From positions 15,451,501-15,515,500 of the forward strand of contig OX031060.1 of the NCBI GenBank assembly GCA_943736015.1: a DNA stretch of 64,000 nucleotides, read 5' to 3'. Numbering within the stretch: position 1 is the stretch's first letter; every line of letters begins with the position of its first letter. The notes below the pieces were generated by a model. It made no database searches and was not told where the DNA came from. It saw only the letters and a program-made list of their open reading frames with translations. Below, piece after piece: positions 15,401 to 30,400 of this stretch. The position numbers were made by a program, and so were the translations under genes. The stretch comes from Tridacna crocea. Lineage: Eukaryota > Mollusca > Bivalvia > Cardiida > Cardiidae.

Positions 15401-18400
15401 TAAAGTCGTCTGCTGCAAGGTGAAAAATTCTCTGTCAAAGGTGTTAAATTAACCAATAAAATGCTGAATAAGCATAAAAAGCATTTCTTTTGTAAAGTAA
15501 GATCCAAATAGCTGATTTCTTGGATACTTTTGACTATAGTATTGTAGCAATGTAGACTGTGTAGGTCAGGGCCCGCATTCACCAACCATTCTTAAGAACA
15601 TTCTTCGTCTTATTATCCAGAATTTTCTACATTTGTTAGTAACACAACTTCAGATTGGCTAAACCGAACAGTTTAGCCAATCAGAAGTTGTTTCACTTAC
15701 ATATTTAGAAAACCTTGAAGAATAAGATGAAGAATATTCTCAATAAATGTTGGTGAATACGGGCACAGAGATCAGACTGCATATTTTGTGCAGTCTGATC
15801 TTGATCTACACTGCCTGCTAAAGCACTAGACTTGTGGAAAAGCACTTGAATGGGATAAAAATTTATTTACCAATAAATGCCATCCCAAGAGGTACGGGTC
15901 TGAATCTTCCATCAAAGAAAAACAAGCCAAGGTAGGGGTTCACATGCAGAAACCTTGCCACATCCAAATAGTTAGGTAGGGTGGCAGACAGACCAACAAT
16001 CCTAATCATACTCTGTGAAGTCTCAACCTGTTTTAAAAGTACAGGAAAAATTGTAGCAAATGAAGGATTTTCTTAATCCTTAACCCTTATCTTTACTGAG
16101 AAAGAAAGCAAATAAAAACATTGTGGGAAAAGGAGAAAATGCTGGTAACCAGCATTTTCTCCTTTTCCCATGATGTTTTCTACCCTTTCCTTTCAATTTT
16201 TCAATCACATTTATCATATCGTCTGCAAATGCTGTGAATTTGGACCTGTCTAACACTTTCTTGTATGGTAAATAGTTAAGAAAGCAAAAGGTCTATTCTT
16301 TCGTAACTGATCTTGTGTATTTAAGGCCCTTGTGGAAAATGGCTGAAAAAAAAGCAGTTATCTGTATTTTGTCCAGTTCTACAAAAATGTTTACATCCAT
16401 GAATAAAAATGAGACAAATCTCATTTTTTGAGCAACAATTAATTTATCATCTGCAAAAATGATGCTTTGTCTTGTTAACTTAGTAATCCAAAATTTGACA
16501 ACCCTTAACCCTTTCCCAAACGGCAAATTTTGGACCAGACCAAACTGAAAGCATTTTGCAGATGACAAATTAACAGTTGCTAAACAGATGATTTTTCTAT
16601 ATGATAGAGTAGAAAACATTGTGGGAAAAGGATAAAATGCTGGTTACCAGCATTTCCTCCTTTTCCCACAATGTTTTCAAAAGGCTTCTATTCCTGACCC
16701 CAAAAAACCAGGGATTGTTTGGGAAAGGGTTAAAAGAGATGGATTTGCAACAGAGAAACTGCTGGTACATGTAACTGCTGTAACCATTTATTTAATGTTG
16801 AGTCTAAGTTTTTGAAATTGACAAGTATTGTCTCACATCAATGACATGAGGCTCTTCAATAAATAAACATGAGGAACTTTGCAATTATATCATTTAATTT
16901 CCTTACCTTACAGTTATCTCTTACTAAACAAGCTAAAGCATTAACAGAGCTGTCAAAGAAGTCTTTAGAAAAACATGGGAAATGGAGAAAATGCTGCTAA
17001 CTAGTACTTCCTTCTTATACCTTAATCATTCCTACCTTTCATGGACAATTTCCATCAATTGAGCTACATGTTAATTGTAATCTGTAAGTGCTTTAAATGC
17101 CATGCTATGAGAAAAGGGTGATTAATGCATCTGTGAAAAGTATCAACCCAGGTCAGCTTGTGCAGTCTCCGCAGGTTTACCTGAGCTGAAACTTTTCGCC
17201 ATTGGTCAACATTTTGTATGTCAAATGACCAGTCTACCAAATAAATAAGTCATGTTTTTATAGAAGTGGCTATTATGGATCGATAATTATGTGACAAATT
17301 GCCTGGTATCAATTATCAGGGAGATGCATTAAGCCCCCTTTTGCCAGAGTATGGCTCAATTATTATTACCCTATAGTTATAGCACAATTTCCTAACCTTA
17401 AAGTAATCCATTTACCAAAAGACTGTGGAAGAAGCTTTTGAAAACACAGGAAAAGGAGAAAATGCTGGTAACCAGCACTTTACTTACTTCCTTTTCATTG
17501 ACAACTTCCATCATTTGAGCTACTCCTTATAAATCACTTGTAAGTACTTTAATTCTTTACCACACAATCCCTTTAACGACCCTGAGAAAGAAGCCTTTTG
17601 AAAATGTTGTAGGAAAAAAAGAAAATGCTGGTGACCAGCATTTTCTCCTTTTCCCATGATGTTTTCTACCCTTCCCAAAACAAATTTCCATTTTCAAGTC
17701 ATATTCATTTTGTCGTCTGAAAATGCTTTCAATTTGGTCTTGTCCAAAATTGTGTCCTTTGGTAAAGAGTAAAACCTGGAAGAGTCAAACAATTTGTCAT
17801 CAAGTAGAGAGTTACGGTCCTAAATGTCGATTGAAAATAAAAAATTAAATCTCTCTACACACCTGTCTTAGAGTCCTTGCTACCAAGCTCTCGATGACTG
17901 ACCCTCTGTCATCATGAAGTAAATGAACTTCATCTATGATCAGTAGTTTCACAAGCTGGGCCAGGGCAACATCTCCTGTGCTCTTCCTCGTCACAACATC
18001 CCACTTCTCTGGGGTTGTCACCATCATCTTCAAACATGCAACACAAACAATCTTTTAACCCATAACCACACAATCCCTACTTTTGACGACCCATAGAAAG
18101 AAGTCTTTAGAAACCATTGTGGGAAAAGGAGAAAATGCTGGTAACCAGCATTTTCTCCTTTTCCCACGATGTTTTCTACCCTTCACAAAACAAATTTCGA
18201 ATTTGCAGTCACTTTTATTTTGTTGTCTGCAAATGCTTTTGATTTGGATAAGCCCAGAATATTGTCGTTTGGTAAAATTAACTCTTTACCAAAAGACAAA
18301 ACTTACAGGGCCAACCTAGAAACTTTTTTTCTCAAAACTAATTGAAAAGCCATCTTTCTTCTGATTTAACCCTTTATCATACAAATTTTACAAATTTAGA

Positions 18401-21400
18401 CTGGTCCAAATTGAAAGCACCTGCAGATGACAAAATAAACATACTCTAAAACTGAAATGTGTTTCCTGCACGATGGAAAACATGGTGGGAAAAGGAGAAA
18501 ATGCTGCTTACCAGCATTTTCTCCTTTTCCCACAATGTTTTCAAAAGACTTCCATCTCAGGATCGTAAAATTCAAGGATTGTTTGGTAACTGGTTAATGA
18601 GCATAAAAAGATAAATAAATCATGAAATGTTTGAAACTGTTAACAGACTGACAAATAAATTGCAGAGGAAGAACCACCACAATAGCACTTGCTCTAAAGT
18701 GAGAAATTCAGTAAATACAGAATATACCTGTTTTTCTTACAAAAACATTAAACTTAAACCATTAACTTTTTATCAAATTGCATAATTTTACAATCAACCC
18801 TTTTAACAGCATTTGCAGATGGTAAAGATTAAAAAAGTTAATCAAAACATGACAAATAGCCTTTCAAAGGGTAGTAAAAAAAATGTGGAAAAAGGAGAAA
18901 ATGCTTATTACCAGCATTTTTTTTTCCCTTTACCAGAAATGTTATCAAAGCCCTCTTTATCATGGTTGTTGAAACTTGGTTTAGTTAAAACATATTCACT
19001 TTACATCGATTGAGAAACAAGTTCAAACAACTTACACTAATTTCTCTCAATTCTGCTTCCTGGGAACTACACCAGTATTCCCACCAAATGTGAGGGCCGA
19101 TGAAAAATCCCAAAGTTGACACCCGCTCCCAGGTATCAAACTCAGGACCTTATGGTTACAAGGCCGACACTTTACTTCACAGCCACGAACACCACGGAAA
19201 TGTGATGGTGGATGGTAAAGGATCAGCTTACAATGTGTCTACATGAAGAAAGAAAATCCAACAAACAAAAGGTAACTTTTAGCATCTACTATGTTCTCTT
19301 ACCTGGGTTTTCAGGATTTCCGATTTTGTCAGGGACATGTCCCCTGTAAGTTCCCTTACTGATATTCCAAGAGGTTCAAGTCGACTTCCAAAGTTCCTCA
19401 CCATCTCAGCAGCTAGTGCCTTCATGGGAGCCACATAAATTATCTGCAAATATGTTAATATGGAATACTTATTTAACCTCTAAACCTATTCCTTCAGATT
19501 ATTTATGAACCTACAATTAACAAGTACATGTATAAGGTAATGATTAACTAAAAGGAAAAAAATTCATGGTCAGTCGTTTAAAAGCATTATTGATGAAGCC
19601 TAAAATGATGGGTTTGTCTTTGGAAGTGTTGAAAAAAATGTGAGAAAGGAAGAAACGCTATTGACCAGAAAAAGATACTGTTGATAAGCATTTTCTTTAT
19701 GTTCAATGGAATTGTTTGGAAAAGGGTTAACCCACTACTACACAATCTCTACATTTGGCAACCCTGAGAAAGAAGCCTTTAGAAAACACTCTGAGTACAG
19801 GAGAAAATGCTGATAACCAGCATTTTCTCCTTTTCCCACAATGTTTTCTACCCTTCACAAAACAAATTTCAAAATTTTAGTCACTTTTATTTCATTGTCT
19901 GTAAATACTTTCGATTTGGACAAACCTAAAATATTGTCGTTTGGTCACGAGTTAAATAGATAAAATATGAAAACACATCAAGCATATATTATGATTGTTC
20001 AACAAAGGTAAGAGGGGTTTGCACAAACATGATTTGAACATTTCCAAGATGAAAACCTTTTATTCTTCAGCCTTTACCACATAATCCACATAAATTTAAA
20101 CCATTTTGTCATTTGTTAAACAGTTAAATATTTACCGAATGACACAATTTTAGACTTGACCAAATCGAAAGCATTAGAATATAGAAAAATAAATGTAAAT
20201 CAAATACTGAAATTTGTTTCCAGCACAGTAGAAAACATTATGGGAAAAGGAGAAAATGCTGGTTACCAGCATTTTCTTCTTTTCCCACTATGTTTTCAAA
20301 AGGCTTTTATCTCAGTTGTAAAAACCAGGGATTGTTTGGTATAAAATTAAACAAGAGGGCTATGATGGCCCTGAAATCGCTTACCTGAGTCTATTGACCA
20401 AACATGAACCATTTTTCAATCTAGTTTCTCAGTGACCTAGGTTTTTATCAGACATTACCCATTATCAAACACTTTTGAGATATCAATAAGACAAACATTC
20501 TGACCAAGTTTCATGAGTACTGGACTGAAAATGTGGCCTCTACAGTATACAAAAAGTTTTTCTAAGATTTGACCAAGTGACCTAGTTTTGGACCCAACAA
20601 TTACCCTTTATCGTACTCTTTTGAGACATCACCAAAACAAACATTCTGACCAAGTTTGAACAGTATCAGGCAGAAAATGTGGCCTCTAGAGTGTACACAA
20701 GGTTTTTCCAATATTTGACCCAGTGACCTAGTTTTTCAATCCACAAGACCCCTTTTCAAACTCATTCAAGGTCTTACAAAGACAAATATTATGAACAAGT
20801 TTCAGGAGTATCGGACAGAAAATGTGTCCTCCAGAGCATACACAACGTTTTTATAACATTTGTTCTATTGACCCAGTTTTTGACCCAACATGACCCATTT
20901 TCAAAGTCATCCAAGATATTATCAAGGCAAACACCCTGACTAATTTTCAAGAGTGTTGGACTGAAAATGTGGCATCCAGAGCATTTACAAGGTTTTTCTA
21001 AGATTTCACCTGATAACCTAGTTTTGACCCATTTTCAAACTTGTCCAAGATATCATCGAGGCAAATATTCTGACCAACTTTCATGAGTATCGAACTGAAA
21101 ATGTGGCCTCTAGAGCTTACACAAGGTTTTTCTCAGATTTGACCTAGTGACCTAGTTTTTGACCCAACATGACCCATTTTCAAACTCATTCGAGATATCA
21201 TCCAGGCAAACATTCTGACCAACTTTCATGAGTATCTGACTGAAAATGTTTTTCTAAGATTTGACCTAGTGACCTAGTTTTTGACCTGACATGACCCAAT
21301 TTCAAACTTGTCCAAGATTTTATCGAGACAAACATTCTGACCAACTTTCATGAGTATCAGACTGAAAATGTGGCCTCTAGAGTGTACACAAGGTAAAAGT

Positions 21401-24400
21401 TGATGCTGGACGCCGGACACAGCACTATTACAATAGCTTACTCTAAACACTTTGTGCTCAGGTGAGCTTAAAAGGTTAAATTTGAAATGAACCTTAAATT
21501 CATCTTTCTTGATCACTCCTTGTGAGATATGTTGTTTGATAGCATGAAGTATTGTAAGCATTGCTATGTTAGTTTTTCCAGCTCCAGTTGGTGCACAGAT
21601 CAGCAAGTTTTCATTGGTTCTATAGGCAGTATCAAACACCACTGACTGGATTCTGTTCAATGCCTTAGTATTCTTGAATGCAATCTGCGCAATCTGCAAC
21701 AGAAAACAATTTTTTTTTCCAATAAAATATACAGAACTTTAAATTTTTCAATTCAAACTTGATAAAATACAGAAATTCTAGTTACTTCACTCATTACCTG
21801 CTACAGACGTTTTTTACAATCTGGCAAGAGTTATGATTTTCATCAGTGTGTTATTTCTCCTTTTGCCATTTTTTTAAGTATATATTTATAACCGATTAAT
21901 TGAATACTGTGTTTTACTCTGCTTTAACTCTTCACCAAACAACAAAATTTCACTCTGGTCCAAAATGAAAGCACTTGCAGACGACAAATTAAATGTGACT
22001 CTAAATAAGAAATTTGTTTCCAGCAGGGTAGAAAACACTGTGGGAAAAGGAGAAATTTTATCCTTTTCCCACAATGTTTTCAAAAGGCTTCTTATTCAGG
22101 GTCTTTAAAACTCGGGTTTGTGTGGTAAAGAGTTTAGCACTATTTCAGACATATCATGGCAACAGCTATAATCATGTTTGTCCTGAGTTTTACTAGTACT
22201 ATGCTAGGGCTTTGAGGTGTCTTGCACAAGGACAACCCCACGAACCAGTGATTTCAATTAGGCTTGAACCTTGGGTCTCTAGATTCCGAGTCCTACACTT
22301 TACCACTGAGCCATCCAGGACCCCATATACTTCTGAACCAAGCCTTCAGTCATACTGAATATTTAATAACAATAAGTTCAAACCTATGTTTAATTGAGAA
22401 GTCGTATACACTATTAGCATATGGCTTACAAAAGAATAAGAAAACGTTTTTCTCATTCAAGTAATAAAGATCCTTTTTAACCCATTAACACACAATCCCT
22501 ACTTTTGACGCCCCTGAGAAAGAAACCTTTAGAAAACATTGTGGGAAAAGGAGAAAATGCTGGTAACCAGCATTTTCTCCTTTTCCCACAATGTTTTCTA
22601 CCCTTCACAAAACAAATGTCGTCTGCAAATGCTTTCAATTTGGACCAGTCTAAAATATTGTTTGGTAATGGGTTAAAGATGTTTGATACAGTACTAATCA
22701 TATTACTGTAACTTTAAGATGAATGAGACTGTTACATCCAGGTTGTTCTGTAGTAAAGAGCAGAGCTAGAATCTCAGAGGTCACAAGTTGTATTCCAAGC
22801 AGTAACCTTGACAAGAACTCTTTTTATGGATACAAGACAGTCCTAGCAACAATAATCTGTTCCTCTCTCATTTCGTATATTCTAATGGACTTTGTTCAAG
22901 AAAGAATCCTGTAGCATTGACAAAGTGTTGTGTAGAGCCCTTGTCTATTACTCGTAATAGGTCATAATGGATAGTTGTACTGGCTGTACTGATAGAAGTA
23001 ACTTTGTATAAGCAAATAAATGATATGAGACTTAACTCTTTATCAAATAATGTGCAAACAACACCGACTTTTAACAACACCTTGTTCGAAGCCTTTTGAA
23101 AACATTGTGGGAAAAGAAGAAAATGCTGGTTACCAGCATTTTCTCCTTTTCCAACAATGTTTTTTAATCTTCTCAAAGCAAATTTCAATTTTTCTGTCAC
23201 TTTTATTTTGTTGTCTTGTCTGCAAATGCTTTCAATTTGGACCAGTTTAAAATTTTGTTGTGTGGTAAAGGGTTAAAAAGCTATGATACAATGTCACCTT
23301 AGCAGAAGAGATAATTAACATACCTCATCTAAGTCGGCTATTTTCACTCTCTGTGCTCCAATATTTGTTGGGGCAGATTCTGTGGGTGGAAGGTTTACTT
23401 TTTCAAAAACTTTGTTGTTGTCTCTGGACAGAGTAGAGGGAAGGTGCATCTGAAATGGTAATTAACTCTTTACCAAACATTTTTTCAGACCCTTTACTAA
23501 ACAATCCCTTGTTGTTACGACCCTGAGATAGAACCCATTTGAAAACATTGTGAGAAAAGGAGAAAATGCTGGTAACCAGCATTTTCTCATTTTCCCACAA
23601 TGTTTTCTACCCAGCTAAAAAACAAAATTCAACTTTTGAGTACCCTAATGTTTATTTTGTTTTCTGCAAGTGCTTTCAATTTGGACCAGTCTAACATTTT
23701 TACATTTAGTAAAGGGTAAAGAATTGAAGAAGGAGCTTTTTATAAGAATTGTGGACGAATGTAAAAAAGCTGCTGACCAGAATATTCTCCTTTTCCAACA
23801 GTATTTTCTACTCTTCAACAGACAAACTTTACCACTTGAATTATATTTACCTTGCCTGCAAATGCTTTCATTATAGACAAGTTTACAATTAGCAATTTGT
23901 TAAATTTAAACAAATCTATCTTACCATAAGAATACTTGATACATGTACATGAATTTAGTATGTCTTTCACAAAGAAAAGTCTAAATAGGTCTTGCCGTAT
24001 ATATTATCATCATATACCTTTCTCTCCTATTCTGACAAAAATGATAATTTATCCTATGTTTGTTTTGTTGTCTAGAACTGCTATCAACTTGGGCAAGTCT
24101 AAAACTCTGTTCTGTTGTAAAGAGTTAACCAAACAATCCCAAGTTCCAGTAATTCTGAGGAACGCACTGTATGAATGAATACATTGGAGTAAAAACAGAA
24201 CATGCTGGAAACCAGCTTTTTCTCCATTTCCAACAATATTTCTCATCTTTTGAAAGGCATAAACCTCCCCTTGAGCCCCATTTAATTAGTCATAGATAAT
24301 TATTTTCAATCTGTATGAGTAAAGATTTTACTGTGTTGGGAACAGCTAACCCTTTACCACACAATCTAAAGTTTTAAGAAACTTGGATGGGAAGGCTATT

Positions 24401-27400
24401 GAAAACATTATGGGAAAAGGAGAAAATGCTAGTAACCAGCATTTACAACCATTCCTACAATGTTTGCTACCATTTCAAACGCAGAACATATATTTTGAGC
24501 TATATCCATATCATGGCCAGGATACGCTTTCAATTCTGATAGGTCAAAAATTTTGTTGTTTGGTTCAGGGTTAACTCATTACCAAACGACAATATTTTAG
24601 GCTCGTCCAAATCGAAAGCATTTGCAGACGACAAAATAAAGTGACCCAAAATTTAAAATTTGTTTTGTGAAGAGTAGAAAACATTGTGGGAAAAAGAGAA
24701 AATGCTGGTGACCATCATTTTCTCCTTTTCCTACAATGTTTTCTAAAGGCTTCTTATTCAGGGTTGTCAAAAGTAGGGATTGTGTGGTAATGGGTTAATT
24801 AGTCATAGATAATTATGTTCAATCTGTATGAGTAAAAGTTTTGCTGTGTGGGGAACAGCTAACCCTTTACCACACAATCTAAAGTTTTAAGAGACTTGGA
24901 TGGGAAGGTTATTGAAAGCATTGTGGGAAAAGGAGAAAATGCTGGTAACTAGCATTTATAACCATTCCTACAATGTTTGCTACCATTTCAAATGCAAAAC
25001 ATATATTTTAAGCCATATTCATTTTAATGCCAGGATACGCTTTTTAATTTTGATAGGTCCAAAATTTTGTTGTGTGGTTTAGGGTTAACTCATTACCAAA
25101 CGACAATATTTTAGGCCTGTCCAAATCGAAAGCATTTGCAGACAAAAAAAAAATTAAAGGGAACCAAAAATTTGAAATTTGTTTTGTTTTGTGAAGAGTA
25201 GAAAACTTTGCTGAGGAACAGCATTTTCTCCTTTTCCCACAATGTTTTCTAAAGGTTTCTTTCTCAGGGTCATCAAAAGTAGGGATTGTGTGGTTTAGGG
25301 TTAAGCTATCTCACCTTGACGCCACCAATAAAAGCAGATGAGAGTCTCGCCTCCTCCATCTTGTCAAAAACATGAGGGTATCTCTCTCTGGGTGAATGGG
25401 AGGCCTTCCCTGAGAATAATGGAGCTGATGATGCAGCCTGCAAAGCCGCTTCTCTAAAATTAAAAAAAAAAAACATTATGGGAAAATATTCTACTTCCCG
25501 CAAACAACTCTGAAATAAAACCTTTTGAAATCACTGAGAAGGAGTGATCGCTCACAAGATGTAGCATTTACTGTTACTATGAAGCTTTCTGATTAGATGA
25601 TTGATTGTAGAGTGTTTTATGCCATTTGTTATATTGCAGTGGCCTGTGCACATTTCCATGCTTTCTTTGAGTTTCTTCCACCAGTACTTTGAATAATATT
25701 CTTTTCAACTCTTTACTAAACGAAAAAAATTTAGACTGGTCCAATTCGAAAGGATTTGAGATAGATCAAATGTGAATCAAAAATTGAAATTAGTTTTGGG
25801 AAGAGTAGAAAACATTATGGAAAAGGTAAGAAAATGCTGGGTGCCAGCATTTTCTTCTTTTCCCATAAGGTTTTCAAAAGCTTTCTCTCTCGAGGTTGTT
25901 AAAAGTCGGTACTGTGTGGTAAAGAGTTCAGCCACTGGTTGCTTTCCCACATAACTATCATTAAAACAATGACTATCATCGTCTAAAGTCCTGTAAGCTA
26001 CTGAGTTACCAGGGTTCAGGACTGAAAAGCTTGCGAATAGATATGTACATGTATCAGAGTTGAGAGCAGAAAAACTGACGGGAAGAAAGTTAACCTCAGT
26101 TTGGTATCACATCCACCAGGTCTCGAGTCAGATAAGCTAAAAGACAAGCCTTATATTTGTTATCTGACACATTGTTAAGTTTTAGATTCTTAGCTCCTGT
26201 TTCAGAGATGGATATTTGTTACCTCTGTGCCCTCATCTCTGCTGGATTAAATGCCCTGTCTGTTTCTTCCATGTAGTTACCTCTTGAAGCCATTTTCTTC
26301 TCTTCTTTTCTCATCTGTTTTAACAACTCTTTCTCCTGTTTTGACTAGAAATATGAATGAAAATTAAAGTGTTCTTCTTTGTATTTCGAACAAGATTTAC
26401 AGTGTCATGCAAAAAAATATGTTTCATTCAGATTTGTTGTTATGTCACCATAGTTAAGATCTTTCAATACCGCAAAACTATAGACCTGTTAATTCTGGAA
26501 ACATTTACAGAATGTAGTTAAAGTCAGGGATTTGTCTCTAAAAATGTAAAACAAACATTGTGGGAAAAGGAAACAAGAGGGCCATGATGGCCCTGAAATC
26601 GCTCACCTGAGTTTATTGACCAAACATGTACCATCTAGTTTCCCAGTGACCTAGGTTTTTATCAGACATTACCCATCATCAAACGCTTTTGAGATATCAA
26701 TAAGACAAACATTCTGGCCAAGTTTCATGAGTATTGGACTGAAAATGTGGCCTCTACAGTGTACAAAAGGTTTTTCTAAGATTTCATCAAGTGACCTAGT
26801 TTTGGACCCGACAATTACCCATTATCAAACTCTTTTGAGACATCACCAAAACAAACATTCTGACCAAGTCTGAAGAGTATCAGGCAGAAAATGTAGCCTC
26901 TAGAGTGTACACAAGGTTTTTCTAATATTTGACCCATTGACCTAGTTTTTCACTCCACATGACCCATTTTAAAACTCATTCAAGGTATCACCAGGACAAA
27001 TATTACGAACAAGTTTTAGGAGTATCAGACTGAAAATGTGTCCTCCAGAGCATACAAAAAGTATTTATAACATTTGACCTATTGACCCAGTTTTTGACCC
27101 AACATGACCCATTTTCAAAGTCATCCAAGATATTATAAAGGCAAACATTCTGACTAATTTTCAAGAGTGTTGGACTGAAAATGTGGCATCCAGAGCATAT
27201 ACAAGGTTTTTCTAAGATTTGACCTGGTGACCTAGTTTTTAACCCCGAATGACCCATTTTCAAACCTGTCTGAGATATCATCAAGACAAACATTCTGACC
27301 AACTTACAAGAGTTTCGGACTGAAAATGTGGCCTCTTGAGCCTACAAAAGGTTTTTCTAACATTTAACCTAGTGACCTAGTTTTTGACCCCACATGACCC

Positions 27401-30400
27401 ATTTTGGATCTTGTCCGAGATATCATCCAGGCAAACATCCTGACCAACTTTCATGAGTATCCAACTGAAAATGTGGCCTCTAGAGCGTACAAAAGGTTTT
27501 TCTAACATTTGACCTAGTGATCTAGTTTTTGACCCCACATGACCCATTTTCAAACTCGTCCTAGATATTATCCAGACAAATATTCTGACCAACTTACAAG
27601 AGTTTCGGACTGAAAATGTGGCCTCTAGAGTGTACAAAAGGTTGTTCTAAGATTTGACCTAGTGACCTAGTTTTTGACCCCACATGACCCATTTTCAAAC
27701 TCGTCCGAGATATCATCCAGACAAACATCCTGACCAACTTTCATGAGTATCCGACTGAAAATGTGGCCTCTAGAGCCTACACAAGGTTTTTCTAAGATTT
27801 GACCTGGTGACCTAGTTTTTGACCCCACATGACCCATTTTTGAACTCGTCCGAGGTATAATCCAGACAAACATCCTGACCAACTTTCATGAGTATCCAAC
27901 TGAAAATGTGGCCTCTAGACCGTACACAAGGTTTTTCTAAGATTTGACCCAGTGACCTAGTTTTTGACCCTACGAGACACATTTTCGAACTCGTTCGAGA
28001 TATCATCGAGACAAATATCCTGACCAACTTTCATGAGTATCCAACCAAAACTGTGGCCTCTAGAGCGTACACAAGGTAAAAAGTTGACGACGGACGACGG
28101 ACACAGCACGATCACAATAGCTCACCATGAGCACTTCGTGCTCAGGTGAGCTAAAAATAGCTAATTACCTGTATTTTCCCCTATTCCCGAAATGTTTTCA
28201 ACACAGAGTTAAAACGCAGGATTGTATTTTCTTTTATGTATTGCTTAAACAAAATGACAACTTGAAGTCTTATATCCTTCCACTGAATATTTTTCTGCTG
28301 GAAAATTTCAGATTTGTAACATAAAGAACAATATAGTGCCATGATATCATCAGTGTCATTATATCATGATAGGGCCATACTATCATAAGTCTGTTTGAGA
28401 GCACACCAAAAATATTGTACTGTTTATTTTTTAGACAATTAAAAACTTACACAGTCAATTTGTGATTCATTTGTTTCACTTCCAAATAATACTATCTTGA
28501 GTGAAACAGTGAAGATCTATTTTAACCCTTTACCCGATAAAGCATTTCTATGGTACCTGCTATTGACCCTAAATAACAGCAAGGATGAAACCATTTTTTA
28601 AGGGTATATGACAACTTTTGATAGCATAGAAAACATTGTAACAAAAGGTGAAATTGCTTGTCACGAGCAATTTCACCTTTTGCCACAATGTTTTCCAAAG
28701 GCTCCTACAAGCACTGCAAAGAAACGAGTATCTATGGAGTAAAGGGTTAAAGATGGAAACTTGACAATCAAGCTGAAATGGGGGCTTAATGCATGTGCGA
28801 AAAGAATCGACATGGTCAGCTTGCGCAGTCCAAGCACACTGACCTGAGCCAAAACTTTTTGCTATTGGTCAATTTTCGCTATGTCCAAAGACCAGTATAC
28901 CCCATGATTAAGTTCTATTTTACAAAATATAGATATCATGGATCTATAGAAAGGACTTGCTTGGTATCATGAATCGCAGAGATGCATTAAGCCCTCCTTA
29001 TGCGACAGCATGGCTCAAATATATGTTAAAAATTAAGTAATGATCTACCTGAATTGTGACTTGAGCCCCATAAGCGGGTCTACTGGATCCTTCAAGTTTT
29101 GGTCCTAGGTTGTGAAAATCAAACATTGGTAAATATTTAACCCTTTAACACACAATGATGACTTTTAACGCCCTTGAGGAAGAAGCCTTTAGAAAACATT
29201 GTGGGAAAAGGAGAAAATGCTGGTAACCATCATTTTCTCCTTTTCCCCACAAAGTTTTATACTGTATCAAAGCAAAATTGCACCATGTGAGTCACTCTGA
29301 AATTGTTGTCTGCAAATGCTTTCAACTTGTATAGGTCTAAAATGTTGCTGTGTGGTAATGGGTTAAACAAACACTACAAGCATTGACCATCTCAATAAAC
29401 AATTTTGCAAAGAGATGACAATGAAGAAATCCTTGCAAAATATTGAAAAATATTATGAATGAACTCTTTTCCAAACAACAGAATTTTGCACTATACAAAT
29501 AGGAAAAAGAATTTAAAGACTACGAGTCAACTGTACCTCAAAAAAAAAAAAAGCTCTGTCCTTCATTAGGCACCAGCATTTTTTTCCTTTTCCCACAATG
29601 TTTTTCAAAAAGACCTCCTTTTGAAGGTTAAAATTTGGGAAAAAAGTAATAAAGGATCAAGTTGTAGTTTCTGAATACATTTAAATATGACTGTGAAAAA
29701 AGAGCTTTTTTTTAAATCAATTTCATCATCTGCACCCATGTTCTCAAAAAAAAAAGCTAACAGCAACAGGTCATCAATTAACTGAAGATTGAACAAGCCA
29801 ATGTCAGACTAAAAAAGACAAATAGCTGTTGAAAATGTCAAAAAATTTGCAAGGCAACGCAGACGATGCCATCAGGTCAAAAGCAATGTCTCAGTGTTTT
29901 CTCTGAAAACAGCCAAGCTAAAAAGGAAATCCTAGATTACATACTTTTCATCATTGTTGGTGGAGCATCATCCTTTGCCAGGACATTTAACAGTTTTTCA
30001 CGATGTTGTAACAAAGTTTGAATGAGCTCAAATCTGTCAAACCCCAGTAGCTCAAACAACTGCAATAGAAAAAATAACAATATGTCTCAATGCTATAAAT
30101 ATACCCAAAGGAAAAAGAAACGCAGGGTAAAATTATATGGAATAACTTTGAAACGGCTTTGTCTATTATCATGAAAATTGGTCAGGTCATTATCTCGGTC
30201 ATTGTGTACTCAACACGGTAAGAAAAATTACCGACGCATGTAACGTACCGTGTCACGACGTGCAAGCAGTGAAAAGCAAAAATTCTGTACAGAATAAATC
30301 TGATTATTTCGTCAACACAGTTTTTCATATCATTCGATACTCTACAGATTTACACTCTGTTTTCAGTAGTTAAAACTGTTTTAATTACCTACGGTAATGG

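Larger units (their letters stand above)
24284..25304. repeat. Tandem ~513-bp segmental duplication
   Basis: 24284-24796 and 24797-25304 share the same order of parts: an AATTAGTCATAGATAATTAT spacer, a reverse MITE starting CTAACCCTTTACC, then a forward MITE. Spacer and both MITEs match, so a unit duplicated after the MITE pair was in place. Confidence 0.8.

Noticed and set aside
27003..28027. Overlapping minus-strand frames with repeated [24 protein letters not shown] peptide
   Set aside because: Chance open frames through the ~145-bp tandem units of Helitron-like element H2. The same unit is closed in H1.
20350..28155. CRISPR-like array
   Set aside because: The tandem units are 145-160 bp, adjacent and without spacers, in a eukaryotic intron. 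They are transposon-internal minisatellites.
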